DNA from: Anaeromyxobacter dehalogenans
Lineage (GTDB): Bacteria; Myxococcota_A; UBA9042; DTJE01
Direction of reading: 5' to 3'
Length of the DNA stretch: 8,351 nucleotides
Assembly: GCA_020722625.1 (NCBI GenBank)
Contig: DYKK01000141.1
Coordinates: 1-8,351, forward strand
Positions 1 through 5,037 of the stretch are shown piece by piece. Every line of letters starts with the position of its first letter. Position 1 is the first letter of the stretch. Both the position numbers and the translations under genes were made by a program. The notes under the pieces are model-generated. The model was not told where the DNA came from and did not search any database. It saw nothing but the letters and a program-made list of their open reading frames with translations.

Positions 1-996
1 CTCGAGCCGGTACAGGGTCAGGCCGATGCGGTGGTCGGTGACGCGGTTCTGGGGATAGTTGTAGGTCCGGATCCGCTCGCTGCGTTCCGCCGATCCCACC
101 ATTGCCCGCCTGGAGTCCCGCTCGCGCGCCTCGGCCTCCCGCCTGGCCAGGTCCGCGAGCCGCGCCCTCAGGACCTTCAGGGCCTTGGACCGGTTCTTGT
201 GCTGGGAGCGCTCGTCCTGGCACACGACCACGATCCCGGTGGGCAGGTGGGTCAGGCGCACGGCGGAGTCGGTCTTGTTCACGTGCTGCCCGCCCGCCCC
301 GTGCGCCCGGTACAGGTCCACCCGGAGGTCCTCGTCCCGGACCACGACGTCCACCTCGTCCGCCTCGGGGAGGACCGCCACCGTCACCGTCGAGGTGTGG
401 ATGCGCCCCTGGGCCTCGGTCACGGGGATGCGCTGGACCCGGTGGACCCCCGCCTCGTACTTGAGCGTGCCGTAGACGCGGTCCCCGTGGACCTGGGCCA
501 CGACCTCCCGGAAGCCCCCGAGTTCCGTCTCGGACGCCTGGAGGACCTCAAAGCGCCATCCCCGTCCCTCGCCGTACCGGACATACGCCCGGAAGAGGTC
601 CGCCGCGAAGAGGGCCGCCTCCTCGCCGCCGGTCCCCGCCCGGACCTCCAGGAAGACCTCGCGCTCGTCGAGCGGGTCCCTTCCGACCAGGAGGGCGACG
701 AGCCGCTGCTCGAGCGCCTCCCGGCGGTCCACGAGCCGCGTCTCCTCCTCCTCGGCCAGTTCGCGCAGGTCCGGATCCGTCTCGCGGACGTGCCGGTTCT
801 CTTCGATGTCGCGCAGGACCGCCTTGTACTCCCGGTAGGCCGCGACCGTCTCCTCGAGGTCGGCGCGGGCCCGGGCCACGCGCTTGAGGCGCTCCGGGTC
901 CGTGTAGCAGGCCGGGTCGCCCATCTCCTCGTCCAGACGCTTGTACCGCGACTCGACCTCGTCCAGCCGCGCGAGCGCGGTGTCGGGGATGCTCAT
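1..996 (-). CDS. prfA: Peptide chain release factor 1 (RF1), partial at the left edge
   Basis: Class I release factor that reads UAA and UAG in the ribosomal A site and triggers hydrolysis of peptidyl-tRNA. The window shows 332 codons from ATG 996 to the edge, ending at LYRLE; compared with E. coli RF1 (360 aa) roughly 30 C-terminal residues are missing. The catalytic GGQ loop is at residues 235-237 (context AHGAGGQHVNKTDSA). The stop-codon recognition motif is PVT at 191-193, the PxT form of RF1 and not the SPF of RF2, which identifies the protein as prfA and not prfB. The N-terminal helical domain is charged and coiled. The start is fixed by a four-base ATGA overlap with the stop of the upstream DUF1385 gene and by a GAGG at 1002-1005, five bases before the ATG. 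It is the third gene of the rpmE operon. In many bacteria prmC, the GGQ methyltransferase, follows prfA, and could lie beyond the edge. Confidence 0.97.
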   Translation of the reverse strand, partial: MSIPDTALARLDEVESRYKRLDEEMGDPACYTDPERLKRVARARADLEETVAAYREYKAVLRDIEENRHVRETDPDLRELAEEEETRLVDRREALEQRLVALLVGRDPLDEREVFLEVRAGTGGEEAALFAADLFRAYVRYGEGRGWRFEVLQASETELGGFREVVAQVHGDRVYGTLKYEAGVHRVQRIPVTEAQGRIHTSTVTVAVLPEADEVDVVVRDEDLRVDLYRAHGAGGQHVNKTDSAVRLTHLPTGIVVVCQDERSQHKNRSKALKVLRARLADLARREAEARERDSRRAMVGSAERSERIRTYNYPQNRVTDHRIGLTLYRLE

Positions 997-2036
997 GACG
1001 TCCTCGACGCCTCGGGCGTCACTCCGTGCTGGAAGTCCTCGAAGGTCGCGAACGAGTCCACGACCTCCACCTCGTCCGGCGCGCGCAGCAGACGGTCCGG
1101 CCGGAGGGCCGCGATCAGGGCCACGATCGCGACCTCCTGCTGGGCCGCGTCCGGCGCCTTCGTCGTGATCCGCTGAAACAGGACCCCGGGCGCCGACAGG
1201 ACCGCCCCCAGCATCCGATTTTCCATCCGGGACGCCGCGCGGATCAACTCGTAGGACGCGGCCGCGATGGGGAGGATCAGCGGGGCCTTGATCGCCACGT
1301 AGAGGACCTGGTTGAGCCACCTCCGGTCCGACAGGACCGGCATCCATGGGAAGACGGCGGCGAACACGAGGATGCTGACCACGATCACCGTGACCAGGAA
1401 GGCGGTCCCACATCGGGGATGCTCGGTGGGGAAGCGCGACAGGTTCTTCGGCAGGAGGTTGAGGCCCGCCTCGTAGGCATGGACCGCCTGGTGCTCGGCC
1501 CCGTGGTACTGGAAGACGCGACGGATGTCCTTCATCCGCGAGATCGCCCACAGGAACGCGACGAAGACCGCGACCTTCACGAGCCCGTCCACGAGGTGGA
1601 ACGCGACCGCGCGTCCACCCGCCAGCGACTCGACCGCCAGGAGGTCCCCGGCCAGGAGCGTCACCGCGTGCGGGACCACCGCGAACAAGAGGAACCCGAA
1701 CCCGAGGGACACGGCCAGGCTTGCGGCCAGGGCCGCGGCGGAGGGCGCGCCTCCGTCCGAGCCCGCCGGTTCCGGCATGGCCTGGGCGGCCGCGAAGTTC
1801 AGCGCGGACAGCCCGTCCGACAGGGTCTCGACCAGGACCGCCATCCCGCGAAGCCCCGGAGCGGCCAGGATGGGATGGCGCTCGGCCAGACGCCGGGCCG
1901 CGCGGACCCGCACCACCAGGGAGCCGTCGGGTCGCCGGACCGCCACGCTGGTCGCGGCCGGGGTGCGCATCATCACCCCCTCCACGACCGCCTGGCCGCC
2001 CACGGTCACGGGAGGTTCGGGGTGGGTAGGGCTCAC
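993..2036 (-). CDS. DUF1385 family polytopic membrane protein (YqhQ-like)
   Basis: A 347-residue membrane protein of the DUF1385/YqhQ family, whose biochemical function is not established. The family motifs are clear: GGQAVVEGVMMRTP near residues 13-26, YHGAEHQAVHAYE at 177-189 and HPRCGTAFL at 206-214. The conserved His, Glu and Cys residues fit a metal site, which is why the family is often labelled a putative metal-dependent enzyme. Hydrophobic segments lie near 101-130, 143-168, 211-231 and 245-266; the N-terminal motif and the C-terminal tail are probably cytoplasmic. The chosen start is GTG at 2036, which overlaps the rpmE stop as GTGA. The reading frame stays open far upstream, but only as a GC-driven antisense artefact, and no good Shine-Dalgarno precedes the GTG, so initiation is probably by translational coupling. 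GTG codons nine and eleven codons further in are alternatives. Its place between L31 and RF1 recurs in several phyla and suggests a link to translation or ribosome supply. Confidence 0.9.
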   Translation of the reverse strand: MSPTHPEPPVTVGGQAVVEGVMMRTPAATSVAVRRPDGSLVVRVRAARRLAERHPILAAPGLRGMAVLVETLSDGLSALNFAAAQAMPEPAGSDGGAPSAAALAASLAVSLGFGFLLFAVVPHAVTLLAGDLLAVESLAGGRAVAFHLVDGLVKVAVFVAFLWAISRMKDIRRVFQYHGAEHQAVHAYEAGLNLLPKNLSRFPTEHPRCGTAFLVTVIVVSILVFAAVFPWMPVLSDRRWLNQVLYVAIKAPLILPIAAASYELIRAASRMENRMLGAVLSAPGVLFQRITTKAPDAAQQEVAIVALIAALRPDRLLRAPDEVEVVDSFATFEDFQHGVTPEASRTS

Positions 2037-2260
2037 GTTTCTGGGGTCGCGGCCGGCTGGGACTTGCGGCGATACTTGCGATTGAAGCGCTCGACCCGTC
2101 CCTCCGAGTCCACGATCTTCTGCTTGCCCGTGAAGAACGGATGGCAGGCCGAGCAGATCTCGACCGCGTAGTCGCCCCGCGTGGAGCGCGTCTGGATCAC
2201 GTTCCCGCAGGCGCACGTGATCGTCGCCGGCCTGTATTCGGGGTGAATCCCTTCCTTCAT
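2033..2260 (-). CDS. rpmE: 50S ribosomal protein L31, zinc-binding type
   Basis: A large-subunit ribosomal protein that bridges the subunits at the central protuberance. At 75 residues it is a typical length (E. coli L31 has 70). It begins MKEGIHPEY, and carries the family signature CSACHPFFTGKQ followed by EGRVERFNRKYRRK. Four cysteines (C16, C18, C36, C39) form the zinc site, so this is the C+ form and not the zinc-free paralogue made under zinc starvation. The ATG at 2260 has an excellent ribosome-binding site, AGGAG at 2269-2273, eight bases upstream. It is the first gene of the operon, with the promoter at 2332-2360 and a leader of about 65 nt containing a small stem-loop. The stop codon overlaps the GTG start of the DUF1385 gene. 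Confidence 0.98.
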   Translation of the reverse strand: MKEGIHPEYRPATITCACGNVIQTRSTRGDYAVEICSACHPFFTGKQKIVDSEGRVERFNRKYRRKSQPAATPET

Positions 2261-2294
2261 CCTGGTCGCTCCTGTTCTGGCCTCCCCGCCGCGA

Positions 2295-2311
2295 CCGGTC
2301 CGACCGACCGG
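2295..2311 (-). other. Small stem-loop in the rpmE leader
   Basis: CCGGTC and GACCGG form a perfect 6-bp all-strong stem around a 5-base loop. It lies between the predicted transcription start (about 2325) and the ribosome-binding site (2269-2273). It has no T-run, so it does not look like an attenuator of the intrinsic-terminator kind. It could be a structural element for leader stability or protein binding (inference). Repeats of CGACC next to it allow alternative pairings. Confidence 0.35.
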
Positions 2312-2331
2312 GGGACGGAACGGGACAAAGG

Positions 2332-2360
2332 ATTATCTTCATCCCGCGGTGCTTCGTCAA
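2332..2360 (-). promoter_or_regulatory. Sigma70-type promoter of the rpmE operon
   Basis: Reading the minus strand, TTGACG (2355-2360) is followed after exactly 17 bases by GATAAT (2332-2337). That is five of six matches to each consensus hexamer at the optimal spacing, in a genome where AT-rich hexamers are rare. Transcription would start near 2325 and give a leader of about 65 nt before the rpmE ATG at 2260. The strength of the match suits a ribosomal-protein gene. The assignment is from sequence only. Confidence 0.8.
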
Positions 2361-2369
2361 CCGTGATTT

Positions 2370-2392
2370 GCATCCCGCATCGAAACGGATGC
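2370..2392. promoter_or_regulatory. Inverted repeat just upstream of the rpmE -35 box
   Basis: GCATCC (2370-2375) and GGATGC (2387-2392) are perfect inverted repeats separated by 11 bases, with a further GCATC copy inside the spacer (2377-2381). The element ends about ten bases upstream of the -35 hexamer (2355-2360). That position would suit an activator or repressor site, but in such GC-rich DNA a six-base dyad can arise by chance, so this is only a candidate. Confidence 0.25.
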
Positions 2393-2478
2393 CGGTTTGG
2401 GGCCGGAGCGGCGTTTCCCCTTGGCTTTGACGCGGATCTTGATTCACTACCCTCTCACGGCAGCGGGTTTGCGACTTC

Positions 2479-2506
2479 AATCCGAAATCCGCAATCCTGA
2501 TTCGCC
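2479..2506. repeat. Degenerate heptad tandem repeat (AATCCGN type)
   Basis: Four consecutive 7-base units read AATCCGA, AATCCGC, AATCCTG and ATTCGCC, decaying from left to right. The run sits in the AT-richer middle of the divergent intergenic region. Similar short AATCC-type heptads are, in my recollection, scattered through intergenic DNA of several GC-rich uncultured phyla. No coding role is possible at this place. Whether it recurs in this genome cannot be seen from one window. Confidence 0.5.
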
Positions 2507-2543
2507 GTCGTCGAGGCGGTGAATCGGGGTCGAGGGCCGGGAC

Positions 2544-2572
2544 TTCCTGTCCGTGGCGTGATTCGCTAGCAT
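2544..2572 (+). promoter_or_regulatory. Weak candidate promoter of the thiolase operon
   Basis: TAGCAT at 2567-2572 is a fair -10 hexamer (four of six). The hexamer 17 bases upstream, TTCCTG at 2544-2549, matches the -35 consensus at only two positions. It would place the transcription start near 2579-2580, inside a perfect dyad, with a leader of about 55 nt. A poor -35 is common at promoters that need an activator. Nothing better was found between 2390 and 2633, and an alternative sigma factor cannot be excluded. Confidence 0.25.
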
Positions 2573-2573
2573 C

Positions 2574-2586
2574 GGAACCCGGTTCC
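2574..2586. promoter_or_regulatory. Candidate operator dyad upstream of thiolase
   Basis: GGAACC-C-GGTTCC is a perfect 6-bp dyad around one central base. It directly follows the candidate -10 hexamer, so a bound regulator would sit over the transcription start, the usual place for a repressor. Thiolase and fatty-acid genes in many bacteria are controlled by TetR-family repressors that bind short palindromes (established for the class), but no regulator gene is present in the window. Confidence 0.35.
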
Positions 2587-2621
2587 TGGGGTCTTCCGCA
2601 ACGGGCGGAGACGTGGGCAAC

Positions 2622-2630
2622 AGGAGGTGA
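2622..2630 (+). promoter_or_regulatory. Strong ribosome-binding site of thiolase
   Basis: AGGAGGTGA is a nearly full match to the anti-Shine-Dalgarno end of 16S rRNA and lies just before the ATG at 2634. It fixes the start of the thiolase gene and is by far the best such site in the operon; the two downstream genes have none of this quality. Confidence 0.85.
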
Positions 2631-2633
2631 ACC

Positions 2634-3827
2634 ATGAGCAAGGTCGTGATCCTGAGCGCGGTGAGGACGCCGATCGGGGCGATCGGGGGAGGGTTGGCCC
2701 CGCTCCAGGCGCGCGAGCTGGCGACGCTGGCGATCGGGAAGGCCGTCGCCGCGGCCGGCCTCGATCCGGGGCAGATCCAGTACACCTGCATGGGATGGGT
2801 GATGCAGGACCCGCGGTCGCCCAACCTGGCCAAGGTCGCGGCGGAGTTCGCGGGCGTCCCGTGCACCAGCCCGGGGACCACGTTTCACGAGAACTGCGCG
2901 TCCGGGGGGGCCGCGGTGCACTCGCTCGCGCGCCGGATCCTCCTGGGCGAGGTCGAGGTCGGGGTCGCGGGCGGCGTGGAGAGCATGTCCAACGTTCCGC
3001 GCTACCTGTACACCGGGCGCACGAAGGCCCAGGTGTATGGCGACATGACCCTCGTGGACGGGATCATGGGCGCCCTCATGGACACGAACGTCGGACCCAG
3101 GGGGGAACTCATGGGCCTGATGACGGAACGCCTCGTCGAGAAGTACGGCGTCACGCGCCGGGAACAGGACGAGGTCGCCTACCGGTCGCACCACAACGCC
3201 CTGGCTGCATGGGAAGGCGGCTTCTTCGCCGACTACGTCTTCCCGGTGAGCGTTCCCCAGCGGAAGGGAGATCCCGTGGTGGTCGCGCGGGACGAGGGGC
3301 CCAGGCCCGTGACCCTGGACGACCTCGCGAAGCAGAAGCCGTACTTCAAGCCGGAGGGCGGGACGATCACCGCGATGAACTCGTCCTCGATCAACGACGC
3401 GGCCGCGGCCCTGGTCCTCGCGAGCGAGGAGGCCGCGGCGCGCCTCGGACGGAAGGGGATCGCGCGCCTCGTCGCCTGGCACAACGTGGGCGTCCCTCGG
3501 GAGCTGATGGGCGAGGGGGCCTTCAAGGTCCTCCCGGGCCTGCTCCAGAAGGCGGGGCTCTCGATGGGGGACGTGGCCTTCTTCGAGATCAACGAGGCCT
3601 TCGCCGCAGTCGTGGCCGCGGCCTTCCACGACCTGCCGGACCTCGACGTCGAGCGCGTGAACCGGTGGGGGAGCGGCGTGTCCCTCGGCCATCCGGTCGG
3701 GTGCACCGGGGCGCGGCAACTGGCCGACATGGCGCACCAGTTGCGGCGGCGCGGGGGTCGCTTCGGCCTGACGTCGCGGTGCGTGGGCGGCGGGATCGGT
3801 TCCGGAGAGGTGATCGAGGCCCTGTGA
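2634..3827 (+). CDS. Thiolase family protein (acetyl-CoA acyltransferase-like)
   Basis: A 397-residue type-II-like thiolase. Such enzymes cleave 3-ketoacyl-CoA with CoA, or condense two acyl-CoA molecules, in the cytoplasm. The catalytic set is present: nucleophile Cys88 in ENCASGG, NEAF at 320-323, His353 in GHP, and the acid/base Cys383 in SRCVGGGIG. Overall length and motif spacing follow the classical enzymes (for example Cys89, His348 and Cys378 in the Zoogloea enzyme). Several places depart from the consensus: the HMGxTAEN segment reads LMGLMTER near 159-166, losing the usual His; the glycine-rich NVNGGAIALGHP reads VNRWGSGVSLGHP; the GNASGINDGAA loop reads MNSSSINDAAA. Substrate choice is therefore uncertain. 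The ATG is preceded by an excellent AGGAGGTGA site, four bases... ending at 2630. It is the first gene of an operon with a TauE/SafE exporter 18 bp downstream. I place it as a divergent thiolase, not confidently acetoacetyl-CoA thiolase. Confidence 0.93.
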   Translation: MSKVVILSAVRTPIGAIGGGLAPLQARELATLAIGKAVAAAGLDPGQIQYTCMGWVMQDPRSPNLAKVAAEFAGVPCTSPGTTFHENCASGGAAVHSLARRILLGEVEVGVAGGVESMSNVPRYLYTGRTKAQVYGDMTLVDGIMGALMDTNVGPRGELMGLMTERLVEKYGVTRREQDEVAYRSHHNALAAWEGGFFADYVFPVSVPQRKGDPVVVARDEGPRPVTLDDLAKQKPYFKPEGGTITAMNSSSINDAAAALVLASEEAAARLGRKGIARLVAWHNVGVPRELMGEGAFKVLPGLLQKAGLSMGDVAFFEINEAFAAVVAAAFHDLPDLDVERVNRWGSGVSLGHPVGCTGARQLADMAHQLRRRGGRFGLTSRCVGGGIGSGEVIEAL

Positions 3828-3845
3828 AGACGCACGGACGCTGAC

Positions 3846-4691
3846 ATGGAAACGCCTCTCCTCCTCCTGGCCACCTCGCTTGCCGCAGGCTTCATCGGGG
3901 CGATGATGGGCGTGGGCGGCGGGATCGTGGTCGTCCCGGTCCTGGTCAGCGTGCTCCACGTCCCGCTGCGCCTCGCCATCGGGGCCTCGATGGTCGGGGT
4001 CGTGGCGACCTCGTCCGCGGCGGCCGCGGTCTATGTGCGCGACCGGCTGTCCAACCTGCGCCTCGGGATCCTCGCGTCCCTGGTCTCCGTGGTCGGGGCC
4101 CTGGCCGGGGTGCTCGTGGGCCGGGTCTCGGGCGGGCGGGTGGTGACGGGCGTCTTCGCCGCGGTCCTCGTGCTCGCGGCCCTCGCCATGCTCCGGCGCC
4201 ACCGGGACCGGGCCGTTTCCCCCGGGTCCGGAGGGTTCCTGGAGCGCTCCCTGTCGCTGGCGGGCCGCTACGAGGACCGCGCGACCGGCGAGACGGTTCG
4301 GTACGGGGTCCGTCACGTCCACCTGGGCCTCCTGGCCATGCTCGGGGCCGGGCTCGTCTCGGGCCTGCTCGGGATCGGCGGCGGCATCTTCCAGGTCCCG
4401 GTGATGGACGCCGTGATGGGGATGCCCATCAAGGCCGCGACCGCCACGAGCAACTTCATCCTGGGCATCACGGCCGCGGCCGGGGCCACGGCCTATTTCG
4501 CGATGGGCGAGGTCCACCCGCTGGTCGCGGGTTCCGTGACCATCGGGGTCTTCTTCGGGTCGCTCCTGGGCGCCAGGGTGATGCTGAGGGTGCGGGATTC
4601 GCGCCTGCGGAACGCCTTCGTCGTCCTGTTGCTGGTCCTCGCCGCGACCATGGCGGTTCGCGCGGCCACGGGCGAGGGGGGGGACGGATGA
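3846..4691 (+). CDS. Sulfite exporter TauE/SafE family membrane protein
   Basis: A 281-residue polytopic inner-membrane transporter of the TauE/SafE family (PF01925), whose members export small anions such as sulfite, sulfoacetate or other organic acids. The internal duplication is plain: the first half carries GVGGGIVVVPVL at 22-33 and the second GIGGGIFQVPVMD at 176-188, followed by ATATSNFILGITAAAGA. About eight hydrophobic segments are visible, separated near 117-158 by a charged loop (RRHRDRA to RYEDRATGETVRYGVRHVH) longer than in short family members. The gene starts 18 bp after the thiolase stop, without a clear Shine-Dalgarno, so coupling to thiolase translation is likely. The 3' end contains a run of eight G (4676-4683), and the stop overlaps the next gene as ATGA. 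The substrate cannot be told from sequence. Confidence 0.92.
   Translation: METPLLLLATSLAAGFIGAMMGVGGGIVVVPVLVSVLHVPLRLAIGASMVGVVATSSAAAAVYVRDRLSNLRLGILASLVSVVGALAGVLVGRVSGGRVVTGVFAAVLVLAALAMLRRHRDRAVSPGSGGFLERSLSLAGRYEDRATGETVRYGVRHVHLGLLAMLGAGLVSGLLGIGGGIFQVPVMDAVMGMPIKAATATSNFILGITAAAGATAYFAMGEVHPLVAGSVTIGVFFGSLLGARVMLRVRDSRLRNAFVVLLLVLAATMAVRAATGEGGDG
4676..4683 (+). repeat. G8 tract at the TauE/DUF1634 junction
   Basis: Eight consecutive G fall in the last codons of the exporter gene (GAG GGG GGG GAC GGA TGA). The tract has the X-XXY-YYZ layout of a slippery site. A -1 shift within it would continue in the DUF1634 frame and read straight through its ATG, giving a fused exporter-DUF1634 protein. 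It also serves as the purine-rich stretch before the DUF1634 start. Slippage itself is a hypothesis. Confidence 0.5.
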
Positions 4692-5032
4692 GCATCGAGC
4701 GCATCATCGCGGGCTTCATGCGGGCCGGGGCCTTCGCGGCGGTCCTCGTGACCCTGGCCGGGGTGTTCCTCCTGGCCGCGCACGGCGACCTCCCGACCGC
4801 GGACGGGCTTCGGGCCCTCTCCGGTGCACGGTGTCTCGACCTGTGCGCGTCCCTGCCCGGGGGCGTCGTGACCCTGGCGGGCCTCATCGCCCTGGTCGGC
4901 GTGTCCGTGGGCCGCCTGCTCCTGTGCGCGGTCCTCTTCCTGCACGAGGGCGACCCGCACTATGCGGTGGTCTCCCTGGTGACCGTGGTCCTGGTGGCGG
5001 CCGCCGTGGCCTTCCGGCTCGCCGGGGCGTGA
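4688..5032 (+). CDS. DUF1634 domain small membrane protein, TauE partner
   Basis: A 114-residue membrane protein with three hydrophobic segments (about 12-31, 60-85 and 92-112). The second and third show the DUF1634 pattern (PF07843): a glycine-rich helix ending GVSVGRLLLCAVLFL, a short acidic turn HEGDPHY, and a last hydrophobic helix. Two cysteines at 49 and 53 lie in the loop between helices one and two. DUF1634 genes are commonly found directly after TauE/SafE genes, and that is the arrangement here, with ATG 4688 overlapping the exporter stop. The likely role is an accessory subunit of the exporter (inference from association; the family has no proven function). The G-run at 4676-4683 provides the only Shine-Dalgarno-like sequence. 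It is the last gene of the operon; its stop lies five bases from the stop of the opposing FHA gene. Confidence 0.85.
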   Translation: MSIERIIAGFMRAGAFAAVLVTLAGVFLLAAHGDLPTADGLRALSGARCLDLCASLPGGVVTLAGLIALVGVSVGRLLLCAVLFLHEGDPHYAVVSLVTVVLVAAAVAFRLAGA

Positions 5033-5037
5033 CCCCT

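Larger units (their letters stand above)
2261..2633. other. Divergent intergenic region between rpmE and thiolase
   Basis: This 373-bp stretch has no gene I can support. Reading from left to right it holds the rpmE leader with its stem-loop (2295-2311), the rpmE promoter (2332-2360), an inverted repeat (2370-2392), a lower-GC patch with a degenerate heptad repeat (2479-2506), a weak candidate promoter and dyad for the thiolase operon (2544-2586), and the thiolase ribosome-binding site (AGGAGGTGA, 2622-2630). It is the longest non-coding stretch in the window and is clearly less GC-rich than its flanks. Antisense reading frames that cross it have no start, motif or family resemblance. Confidence 0.75.

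Noticed and set aside
31..2171. Long plus-strand open frames over the prfA, DUF1385 and rpmE genes
   Set aside because: Arg/Gly/Pro-rich compositions without motifs, antisense to well-identified genes.
2362..2578. Loose similarity between CGTGATTTGCATC-like and CGTGATTCGCTAGCATC-like segments in the intergenic region
   Set aside because: Matches are interrupted and need gaps; not convincing as a direct repeat.
2477..2881. A 134-codon minus-strand frame overlapping the thiolase start
   Set aside because: No ribosome-binding site, no family resemblance, antisense to conserved thiolase codons.
2904..2910. G7 run just after the thiolase catalytic Cys codon as a phase-variation site
   Set aside because: It encodes conserved SGG residues of the active site, which explains it without further function.
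993..4517. A 1174-codon open frame on the minus strand running far beyond the DUF1385 gene
   Set aside because: Only the part below 2036 has family motifs; the rest crosses rpmE out of frame, the intergenic region, and runs antisense to thiolase and TauE. Open because stops are rare in this GC-rich DNA.
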